From an uncultured Acidimicrobium sp. (lineage in GTDB: Bacteria; Actinomycetota; Acidimicrobiia; Acidimicrobiales; Ilumatobacteraceae), in contig CAINTF010000176.1 of the NCBI GenBank assembly GCA_903853285.1, positions 1-10,495 on the forward strand: a stretch of DNA of 10,495 bases. Reading direction: 5' to 3'. The first letter of the stretch is position 1. Each line of letters opens with the position of its first letter. The notes under the pieces were generated by a model, which was given only the letters and a program-made list of their open reading frames with translations, ran no database searches and was not told the DNA's origin. The translations under genes and the position numbers were made by a program. This document shows positions 1-6,589 of the stretch, piece by piece.

Positions 1-290
1 ACTGCAGCACAGCAGGAAGACACAGACGAACAAGCAACACAGTATGAACAAATGAGTTCTGAAACTCCTCATGTACTCACTTTCCTTGGAAAGGTAGGCG
101 CTAAGACTGTGGTTGAGGGCTGTGAGAGGGTCGGAGAGACCGTTGCGGTAGAGGTAGTAGAGAGAAGGAGAGGACAGGGAAAGGGCAGTGAGGGACTGGC
201 TGACAGCGAGACCCTATGTGAGAGTTACGTTGTTGATAAACTCGCCTAGTGCCTCTTCAATGTGACGCTCGAGAAGAGTGTCCACGCCAC
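1..290. other. Anomalous left-edge segment, possibly foreign or chimeric sequence
   Basis: This stretch does not resemble the rest of the window. It is strongly strand-asymmetric: the plus strand is purine-rich (runs of gag, agg and gga around 110-200) and the minus strand is correspondingly C/T-rich. A plus-strand frame is open from base 1 to a TAG at 247-249 (first ATG at 52). A minus-strand frame in the same codon register is open from about 288 to the edge except for one TAG at 214-216. I recognise neither translation. The segment begins exactly where galM homology stops, so it is either the product of a real rearrangement or, more simply, a misassembled contig end. Minus-strand splice-like signals are noted under findings. 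Its identity is unknown; I am moderately sure only that it is different. Confidence 0.45.
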
Positions 291-706
291 CCCGATGCAT
301 ACACAGTGAGTTGTAGGTTCACTGATGTCGAGTCGACGCTGATGCGATGCTCGACCCACCCATCAAATGGCCACCGCTGATCAAGTTCGACTCGTAGAGT
401 TGCGCTTGTTGGTGAGGTGGCAACAACTTGCCATGCGGCGTCATGCACAAGACCATGAATCGCATGCGGAGCAGAGTTGATAGGCAACTGCACACTTGTG
501 CCTTGATGCTTAAAAAGTCCATTGCGCGTGCGGCCTGCCCATGGAGCCATCGGGTAACAACCCCATGAAAAAGAGTCATCATTCGTGCGCTGTACCAAGA
601 GCTCTGTTTTGCCAAACCGAAGGCTCGACAGACGTGATCCATGTTCGACATCAACTTCGACTTCAACATTGCCAGACGAAAGCGTGATCACGTTGTTGCT
701 GGTCAT
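257..706 (-). CDS. galM: Aldose 1-epimerase (mutarotase), truncated after about 137 residues
   Basis: The enzyme interconverts alpha and beta anomers of aldoses such as galactose and feeds the Leloir pathway in the cytoplasm. The 149-residue reading frame starts at ATG 706 and shows typical N-terminal family features: 'PMAPWAGRTRNG' (residues 52-63) and 'HAIHGLVHD' (81-89), in which His84 matches the first catalytic His. Homology fades after 'LQLTVYA' (131-137), near base 296. The expected 'GWHPW' second-His region and the C-terminal catalytic Glu are missing, and none of the three minus-strand frames restores them, so a single frameshift does not explain the loss. Family members are about 280-340 residues. 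The start overlaps the lnt stop as ATGA, so translation is probably coupled. As written the product would be inactive; a broken gene or a chimeric contig end are both possible. Confidence 0.8.
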   Translation of the reverse strand: MTSNNVITLSSGNVEVEVDVEHGSRLSSLRFGKTELLVQRTNDDSFSWGCYPMAPWAGRTRNGLFKHQGTSVQLPINSAPHAIHGLVHDAAWQVVATSPTSATLRVELDQRWPFDGWVEHRISVDSTSVNLQLTVYASGWRGHSSRASH

Positions 707-2181
707 GCTTGAGGTGTGCGCCGACCAACAATCAGTAGGGCAAGAAGAGAAGCAATCATGAGCAAAATAATGGGCATGTCGCCAATGTATGAATAGATTG
801 TGCGACCCGAACGAAGCTGCACTTCTCGGATAATGACATGTTGTTCGCTCACGCCTGTGCGATCAAAAACTTGACCACTTGGTGAAACAAATGCAGAGAA
901 GCCTGTTGGCGAAACTTGTACGAGCCAGCGACCGGTTTCTAATGCGCGCAAGCGAGATGACGCAATCTGTTGAGTTTGCAATATCGTGCCTGTGTAGCTC
1001 GAGCCATTGGTTGGGTTCACCAACAACGTTGCACCACGCTCGATGCCTTCGTTGGCGCGTCCTGCGAAGAAGACTTCCCACGAAATAACAACTGCAATGG
1101 TGGTGTCTGCAGCGCGCAATATTGCTGTGTCATGGCCCGCCATGGCATCACGAGGAATTCTGTCTACTGGCGCACCAACCGCTTCAAGCAAACCACGCAT
1201 CGGTACAAACTCACCAAAGGGCACTCGTCGCACTTTGTCGTAGCGATCGCCGAGCGATCCATCAGTATTCACGACGACTTGAGCGTTGGTGAAGTATCTA
1301 TTGTCAAGATCTTCGGTGATGCCGACAAGAAATGGTGCGTTGAGTCGGGCTGCTTCGGCTGCAACTTCGGCGCGCTCGACACTTGACGAAAAACTGCTCA
1401 CGTCAATGACGTTTTCAGGCCAGATGACCAAGTCCAATTTCTTGTCGGATGCAGTGGAGACACCAGAAATCGTTCGGGTTGCATCGAGATGTCGAGTCAC
1501 TACATCGCGACTGTTGGTGTTGATTGCCAATGTTCCTTGTGGGCCGCCACCCTGCACCGCAGCAATATTGAGTGAGCGACCAATGTCGTGTCCATGCGGA
1601 GCAATCGAACCCGCAATGGGCAAAACGGCGAGGACAACAAATGCGATGAGCAGTACATGCACAGTGCGTTGTGGCATTTTGGTGTCACGAAGGTTTGCAA
1701 GCAAAAAGCCAACCTGAAACACCACATACGTGAGGAGTAGCGGCCCACCAACTCGCACGATGGGTGCGATTGGTGATGCAGCTTGAGAGATAGCAAGTGT
1801 TGCAAGTGGTACGCCACCAAACGGAAATGAAAATCTCAACGCTTCGGCAAGTGTGTGCGCAAGTGGGCCAACTATTGCTCGCTGTTTATGTTGATCTGTG
1901 ACAGCACCAGTAATCATCGCTGCGATGCCGTGAAGTGCCGAAAACAGTAATGCGGCAATCACGTATCCCGGAGCAGTAAGAAACCACATCCAAGCCATGC
2001 CCGGGGCCAGCCAGGCAAGTGCAAACAGGGTGCCAAACATGAATCGAGCTCGATTGCTGTTTGGTCTGCACGTCGCAAAAAGTGCGACGCCTACATATGC
2101 GAGTGGCCACCAACCCCATGGTGGGAGGCTGAATGCAACAAGCAATCCCGCAATAATTGCGACAAGGTTTTGTTTTTTCAT
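703..2181 (-). CDS. lnt: Apolipoprotein N-acyltransferase (Lnt) homologue with Ser at the nucleophile position
   Basis: Lnt transfers the third acyl chain to the N-terminal diacylglyceryl-cysteine of lipoproteins at the outer face of the cytoplasmic membrane. The 492-residue protein (E. coli 512) has a multi-span hydrophobic N-terminal part (about 5-195), a nitrilase-like domain (about 203-455) and a last membrane segment (about 469-486). Of the nitrilase triad, Glu256 ('VIWPEN') and Lys316 ('DRYDKVRRVPFGEFVP') are present, as is the loop Glu324. The catalytic Cys (E. coli C387, usually 'ICYE') is replaced by Ser367 in 'VVISWEVFF', codon TCG at 1083-1081. Other conserved pieces are 'NPTNGSSY' (389-396) and 'RALETGRWLVQ' (412-422). 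The gene overlaps hemY upstream and galM downstream by 4 bases each. The family call is secure; the activity is uncertain because of the substitution. Confidence 0.9.
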   Translation of the reverse strand: MKKQNLVAIIAGLLVAFSLPPWGWWPLAYVGVALFATCRPNSNRARFMFGTLFALAWLAPGMAWMWFLTAPGYVIAALLFSALHGIAAMITGAVTDQHKQRAIVGPLAHTLAEALRFSFPFGGVPLATLAISQAASPIAPIVRVGGPLLLTYVVFQVGFLLANLRDTKMPQRTVHVLLIAFVVLAVLPIAGSIAPHGHDIGRSLNIAAVQGGGPQGTLAINTNSRDVVTRHLDATRTISGVSTASDKKLDLVIWPENVIDVSSFSSSVERAEVAAEAARLNAPFLVGITEDLDNRYFTNAQVVVNTDGSLGDRYDKVRRVPFGEFVPMRGLLEAVGAPVDRIPRDAMAGHDTAILRAADTTIAVVISWEVFFAGRANEGIERGATLLVNPTNGSSYTGTILQTQQIASSRLRALETGRWLVQVSPTGFSAFVSPSGQVFDRTGVSEQHVIIREVQLRSGRTIYSYIGDMPIILLMIASLLALLIVGRRTPQA

Positions 2182-3593
2182 GAGACGAAAGATGCGATTG
2201 CGCGAGACGCCGCACGTTGTCCGTCATTGATGCATGCAGGAATGCCGATACCTCGGTAACTTGCACCAGCCAACACAACGCCTGGTGATGACTCGTTTAA
2301 TTGATTGTCGAGTGACTCAACTCTGCTTGCATGCCCTGGTCGATACTGAGGGAACGATTCGATCCATCTCGTGAAACGCATGTTGGTAGGAGTTGCATCA
2401 AAACCCAGATGCAAACGCAAATCGCGTAGCGCAACTTCAAGCAAAGACTTGTCGTCAAGGTTATGCATCGGAGCGCCATCACGCCCAAGCGAAACACGCA
2501 AGATCATGTCTTCGCTAGCAGTTTTCCAATGAGCCCATTTGTTGGAGCCAAATGAAACTGCTGTAACGCCAGTTTGTACTGGTTTGGGAACAAGATAGCC
2601 AGTGCCAGTGAGATGCTGTGGCCACTGAGAGCGTGAAATCGTCAGTGCAATCATGATTACAGATGCATGTTCGAACTGCTGAAGTTGCGCGGAGGTTTCG
2701 TTGTTGAGTTGTTTAACGAGTGCTGCAGTGTGCCGGGCAGGACTCGCCAAAATAACTGCATCTGCTTGCAATGATTCGGTTTCGAGATGTACTACATACG
2801 ACCGACCCTGTGGCTCGATGCTGCGCACCGGAGAAGAAAGAATCACGCGCGCACCATCTTCAACTATTCGGTCGCACACTGCTCGAGTGAGTGTGCTCAT
2901 GCCTGTAATTGGCGTCGCGAATACTGGTCCGCCACTCGTTCGTTTTTGCATTGCGCTGCCAGCTGCACGCATCAGGCTCGTTGGCTGTGCCAAGAGCTCG
3001 GCTACTTGAGGCATGCCTTGCACGCTGAAATTGTCGGTGTCAGTGGCATAGATACTTCCAACAAGCGGGTCGACAAGACGCTCAAGTACTTCATTGCCGC
3101 AACGACTTCGAATTGCGGCGCCCAAGGAATCGGTAGAACGACCTACCGCGCGGGGGAGAAACGGTTCAAGTGATGCACGCAATTTGCCGGACGTCGTAAG
3201 TAGCTGCGTGTTCCAAATTGCCTTGCGCGAACCGGGCACTCCAAGCATGGTGCCAGATGGAATTGCGTGCATGCTGTTGTTCCAGATGTAGGCATGATTG
3301 GCGGCGGGTGAAGTGAGGCGATGATCGAGACCGACTGCCGCACAGAGTTTCATTGCTGATGGAGTGCGAGTCAAAAATGCATCAGCCGATTCGTCAACCG
3401 AGTCGAGCCCCGCAAATGGAGAAGCTTGGATAATGCCGCCAACGCGGTCGGCGGCATCAATGATGGTGACGCGAGGCGGATGGGGCTGCTGCAGTAATTG
3501 GTGGGCGGCTGCAAGACCAGTTATGCCTGCACCAACAATAACGACGTGCCGATCGCTGAAGTTTTCAGCAACGGTCGCGTCGTTGATTGACAT
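2178..3593 (-). CDS. hemY: HemY-type FAD oxidase: coproporphyrinogen III / protoporphyrinogen oxidase
   Basis: This FAD enzyme makes the six-electron oxidation of a porphyrinogen to a porphyrin with oxygen. The 471-residue length is close to Bacillus HemY (about 470), which acts on coproporphyrinogen III (CgoX); with the neighbouring ferrochelatase this makes the coproporphyrin-dependent route likely. Residues 17-30 form the dinucleotide-binding turn 'VVIVGAGITGLAAA', followed by Asp46 at the end of strand 2 and 'DRVGGII' (49-55), as in the amine-oxidase/PPO family. Near the C-terminus 'LAGASYRGIGIPACINDG' (441-458) is the usual FAD-contacting closing motif. Start ATG 3593 lies 12 bases after the hemH stop, without a clear Shine-Dalgarno sequence, and leaves a normal 16-residue lead before the first strand. 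The stop overlaps the lnt start as ATGA. Which porphyrinogen it uses is inferred, not seen. Confidence 0.92.
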   Translation of the reverse strand: MSINDATVAENFSDRHVVIVGAGITGLAAAHQLLQQPHPPRVTIIDAADRVGGIIQASPFAGLDSVDESADAFLTRTPSAMKLCAAVGLDHRLTSPAANHAYIWNNSMHAIPSGTMLGVPGSRKAIWNTQLLTTSGKLRASLEPFLPRAVGRSTDSLGAAIRSRCGNEVLERLVDPLVGSIYATDTDNFSVQGMPQVAELLAQPTSLMRAAGSAMQKRTSGGPVFATPITGMSTLTRAVCDRIVEDGARVILSSPVRSIEPQGRSYVVHLETESLQADAVILASPARHTAALVKQLNNETSAQLQQFEHASVIMIALTISRSQWPQHLTGTGYLVPKPVQTGVTAVSFGSNKWAHWKTASEDMILRVSLGRDGAPMHNLDDKSLLEVALRDLRLHLGFDATPTNMRFTRWIESFPQYRPGHASRVESLDNQLNESSPGVVLAGASYRGIGIPACINDGQRAASRAIASFVS

Positions 3594-3605
3594 ATCAAAT
3601 CGACT

Positions 3606-4517
3606 TTACGATGCGCTCAACACGCGTTGCGCAAGTGCGCTCATCACTGTTGAATCATCATTGACACAAGCAGTGCGACTGAAGCGCAGTCCAAGCTTGT
3701 CTGCATGTCGTGCTGCTTCTATGTCGAGGTCGTACAAGACTTCTAAGTGATCCGCCACAAATCCAACTGCGCTGACCAACACGCCATCAGCACTGTGCTG
3801 TGCAGCAATATCGTCGATGGCAATCAAAATATCTGGACCGATCCACGGCTCTGGCGTTCTCCCGGCAGATTGCCAAGCAATGTCCCAATCCGAATGTTCA
3901 ACAAGACCAAGTTGTTTGGCAACAGCGGTTGCTGTTGCGTGCAGCTCTGTTGGGTACGGGTCGCCTCCATCGATAATGCGCTGTGGCAGGGAGTGTGCGG
4001 TGAATAGCACGCGAGTGCGTGTTGGCATTGCAGCCAGCTTTTGTTTCATGTCGGCGGCAATGAAGTCGACAAAAGCGGGCTCGATGGCCCACGAATTGAT
4101 GCCGACTACTTCTATTCCGTGTGGCTTTGCTGCCTCGGCGGCACGGCCAACATATTGTCCAATTGAGTAGGAAGAAAAGTGGGGTGCAAGCACGAGCGCA
4201 ACGATTTTGGTGAAACCCTGTTGTGCCAAATCGTCCACTGCTGTTTCGATCATTGGTGCAGCATGTTTAAGACCCAATTGCACATGAAATTGGCCGGGTT
4301 GTAGAGCATCTAACGCACGTTGCAACGCATCTCGCTGCGCTTCGGTTCGTGCAGCCAGTGGAGAGATGCCACCAATTGCGTCGTAGCGAGCCACCAAGTC
4401 AGCAAGTTGTTCTTCGGTTGGTGCGCGGCCACGGCGAATGTCTGTGTAATACGGAAGTATCTCTTGAGTACTTCGCGGAGTGCCGTAAGCCATCAATAAA
4501 ACGGCAGTGCGGTTCAT
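3606..4517 (-). CDS. hemH: Ferrochelatase, probably coproporphyrin III type
   Basis: The enzyme inserts ferrous iron into a porphyrin, the substrate most likely being coproporphyrin III given the HemY-type oxidase next door. The 303-residue protein shows 'LLMAYGTP' (7-14, Tyr11 matching the proximal Tyr of the Bacillus enzyme), 'RYDAIGGISPL' (44-54), 'LAPHFSSYSIGQY' (110-122), catalytic His175 in 'LFTAHSLPQR' (171-180), and 'GFVADHLEVLYDLDIE' (252-267) with the metal-site Glu259. The only cysteine is Cys284 ('RTACVNDD'), so the [2Fe-2S] cluster seen in some actinobacterial and animal ferrochelatases cannot form. Length is near the 310 of the Bacillus enzyme, with no C-terminal extension. ATG 4517 overlaps the hemE stop as ATGA, which fixes the start well. 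ChdC (HemQ), needed to finish haem by the coproporphyrin route, is not in the window. Confidence 0.93.
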   Translation of the reverse strand: MNRTAVLLMAYGTPRSTQEILPYYTDIRRGRAPTEEQLADLVARYDAIGGISPLAARTEAQRDALQRALDALQPGQFHVQLGLKHAAPMIETAVDDLAQQGFTKIVALVLAPHFSSYSIGQYVGRAAEAAKPHGIEVVGINSWAIEPAFVDFIAADMKQKLAAMPTRTRVLFTAHSLPQRIIDGGDPYPTELHATATAVAKQLGLVEHSDWDIAWQSAGRTPEPWIGPDILIAIDDIAAQHSADGVLVSAVGFVADHLEVLYDLDIEAARHADKLGLRFSRTACVNDDSTVMSALAQRVLSAS

Positions 4518-5566
4518 GAGTTAGTCCTTTCATGGACATGTTGTACTACTGCTGCCAACACATCTGGATTTACGCCGGGAGTTACACCATGACCGAGATT
4601 AAAAATGTGACCGGGGTGATTGGCATTGTCGGCGAGAACTGCGTCGGCACCAGCTAGTGCAGTTTTGACATCGCTCTGTACAAGTGACGGATCAAGGTTT
4701 CCCTGGACAATGGTGTCTTTGCCAAGACGCATTCGAGCATCGGAGATTGACGTGCGCCAATCGAGTCCAATCACTGTCGATCCAGCAGAGTGCATAAATT
4801 CGAGCAGGTGATCGCAACCAACACCAAAGTGAATTGATGGTGCGTGAGGATGAGAGTTTTTTAACTCACTAATTACATGTGCCGAGTGCGGCAAGACTGA
4901 ATTGCGGTATTGATCTTGTGTCAGATTTCCTGCCCACGAATCAAAGAGCTGGTAAGCACTCGCGCCGGCATCGAGCTGGCTACGGAGAGACGCAATCGCA
5001 TGTTGAGCAAGTCGCTGCATCAAGTCGTGCCACAACTGTGGCTCGGTTGTCATCATCTGTTTCGTGATGAGGTGGTCGCGGCTCGGTTTGCCTTCAACCA
5101 AGTAACTGCCAACAGTAAATGGCGCGCCTGCAAATGCAAGTAGCGGAACTTTGAGCTCGCTCGCCAGCATGCGAACGGTTTCGAGCACATATGGTGTGTC
5201 GGTTTCTGGTTCAAATTCACGCAGTCGCTGCAAGTCGGCATGAACGCGAAATGGTTGTTCGGCAACTGGTCCTGTACCTGGTGCAACATCAATTCCGAAT
5301 CCAACTGCATGAGCAGGCACGACGATGTCGCTGTACAACACAGCCGCGTCGACTCCGTAGCGCGTTACTGGTTGCAACGTAATGTCGGCGGCAAGTCGGG
5401 GTTGTTTGATGGCATCCAAGATGCTGCCTTCGCCACGAATTGCTCGATACTCTGGCAAACTTCTGCCCGCTTGACGCATGAACCATACGGGCGTGTGTGC
5501 AATTCGCTTGCCCGAAGCAGCTGCAAGAAATGGACTGAGTGCCGTGTCTTGCGCTGCAGGGCTCAT
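4514..5566 (-). CDS. hemE: Uroporphyrinogen III decarboxylase
   Basis: HemE removes four carboxyl groups from the acetate side chains of uroporphyrinogen III to give coproporphyrinogen III, in the cytosol and without a cofactor. At 350 residues it is of family length. The signature 'TPVWFMRQAGRSLPEYR' spans 25-41 (Arg31 and Arg35 match the substrate-binding arginines), Asp80 lies in 'LYSDI' (77-81) and matches the essential Asp, Tyr155 follows 'AFAGAPFTVGS', and 'FDSWAG' (208-213), 'GLDW' (267-270), 'VQGNLDP' (287-293) and 'IFNLGHG' (321-327, His326) complete the active site. The start at ATG 5566 is the first ATG after the protease stop, 23 bases away; no strong Shine-Dalgarno sequence is visible. 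It feeds hemY and hemH directly downstream in the same cluster. All key residues seen are intact. Confidence 0.96.
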   Translation of the reverse strand: MSPAAQDTALSPFLAAASGKRIAHTPVWFMRQAGRSLPEYRAIRGEGSILDAIKQPRLAADITLQPVTRYGVDAAVLYSDIVVPAHAVGFGIDVAPGTGPVAEQPFRVHADLQRLREFEPETDTPYVLETVRMLASELKVPLLAFAGAPFTVGSYLVEGKPSRDHLITKQMMTTEPQLWHDLMQRLAQHAIASLRSQLDAGASAYQLFDSWAGNLTQDQYRNSVLPHSAHVISELKNSHPHAPSIHFGVGCDHLLEFMHSAGSTVIGLDWRTSISDARMRLGKDTIVQGNLDPSLVQSDVKTALAGADAVLADNANHPGHIFNLGHGVTPGVNPDVLAAVVQHVHERTNS

Positions 5567-5589
5567 GCCAAGAAACGCTATCGCCAGCG

Positions 5590-6519
5590 TTATTGGTGTC
5601 GACGAATTGAGCGTCGTTTGTGTGCAACGTCACGCTTCAGCAATGCCTCAAGTTTCGCCACTCTGGTGCCAGCAGGCGGATGAGTCGAAGTTGAAAGCAT
5701 CGGTCGAAGTCTCATGCCTTTTTGATTTTGCTGTTTGTCTACGTTGCGCAGTGCACTCAAAAGTTCATGTCCAAAACCCATTTGAGCAGCGCGAGCATCT
5801 GCGCGATATTCGGATGCTCGACCAATGCGATTATTGAGTACCTGTGCTGCACTGAAACCAGAAAGTAAAAGAAATGAAATTGCGGTGAGCAACGTTGTAA
5901 GTGCATGCACAAAATAACCCACAACTACATAGCGTTCGGCATAATTTGAAGTCACGCGCTGTGCGTAATCACGAATCCAAATACCGAGGCGAGCAAGGCC
6001 AATTATTGGAAGGCTCATCCACTGCGAAATAGTCAGGGCTACGGTGTGGCCGCCCATGTGGTGACTGAGCTCGTGAGCGAGAACTCCAGTGAGTTGATCT
6101 TGCTGCAAGTGATCAATCGCATAGGAAGAAACGACGAGTAAATGCCCGCCGCACGCAAAAGCATTGGTTTCATCGCTGTCAACAACGGCCAACACAAATC
6201 GATTTGATGAAAAATGATTTGCCTGCGAAACGATGTTCCATGCTGGCTGCAATGAAAGCAGTTCGTGCGATGTTGGTGGTCTGGCACCGAGCATTCTGGC
6301 AAAAACAATTCGTTGCACTGGTCGAGAAAAAAGAACTACTCCAAAAAGCATGACCATGCTGGAAAAAAAGTAATACGAAACTTCAGATAACAAGTTCAGT
6401 GGCAACCAGATCAATCCGATTGCAATGAGCCATACCGGGAGCAGTGCCACGAGTGGTGCTATCGCAGCAATTGCCGATGTGTCGAGACGTCGGCGCGATT
6501 GATCCACCAATTCAGTCAA
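5590..6519 (-). CDS. htpX: HtpX-like M48 family membrane zinc metalloprotease
   Basis: This is a membrane-bound zinc protease of the M48 family, whose HtpX members take part in quality control of membrane proteins. The 309 residues run: hydrophobic segments at about 15-40 and 47-65, zinc motif 'HELSHH' (149-154; His149, Glu150, His153), further hydrophobic segments at about 164-180 and 197-225, then the third ligand Glu237 in 'SEYRAD' (236-241), and 'STHPP' (278-282) as usual near the end. This matches HtpX architecture. The first in-frame start after an upstream stop is TTG at 6519, which I use; GTG at codon 5 is the other choice, and neither has a clear Shine-Dalgarno sequence. It is the first gene of the minus-strand cluster that continues into the haem genes. 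HtpX versus another M48 subgroup is not settled. Confidence 0.85.
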   Translation of the reverse strand: MTELVDQSRRRLDTSAIAAIAPLVALLPVWLIAIGLIWLPLNLLSEVSYYFFSSMVMLFGVVLFSRPVQRIVFARMLGARPPTSHELLSLQPAWNIVSQANHFSSNRFVLAVVDSDETNAFACGGHLLVVSSYAIDHLQQDQLTGVLAHELSHHMGGHTVALTISQWMSLPIIGLARLGIWIRDYAQRVTSNYAERYVVVGYFVHALTTLLTAISFLLLSGFSAAQVLNNRIGRASEYRADARAAQMGFGHELLSALRNVDKQQNQKGMRLRPMLSTSTHPPAGTRVAKLEALLKRDVAHKRRSIRRHQ

Positions 6520-6589
6520 GCAGACATTGGTGTAAACGAGTGAACAGCACCATGAAGTGTGGAGTTGGAGGTGAAGTTAGAATAGGGCG
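6520..6589. promoter_or_regulatory. Divergent promoter region between protease cluster and esterase-lgt
   Basis: This 70-base region is the only real intergenic space of this size between recognised genes, and must hold or border the promoters of both divergent units. On the plus strand TAGAAT at 6578-6583 is a good sigma70-type -10 hexamer ending six bases before the A of the esterase ATG (6590), the spacing expected of a leaderless transcript. No convincing -35 is present at 17-18 bases. GGAGGTG at 6567-6573 looks like a perfect Shine-Dalgarno core but sits 16 bases before the ATG, too far for normal use. On the minus strand I see no clear -10 for the protease. Promoter location is inferred. 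Confidence 0.5.

Noticed and set aside
52..249. A 65-codon plus-strand reading frame in the left-edge segment, open back to base 1.
   Set aside because: No recognisable domain; the minus strand in the same codon register is nearly as open, so the purine bias alone can account for it. Described as part of the anomalous segment and not as a gene.
970..1386. Long plus-strand frames over lnt (970-1386, 1286-1717).
   Set aside because: They lie antisense to a well-supported gene with intact family motifs, and their translations are low in recognisable sequence and rich in Cys, Arg and Ser as expected of shadow frames.
5240..5683. A 147-codon plus-strand frame across the hemE start and the end of the protease gene.
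   Set aside because: It is antisense to two secure genes and gives no motif.
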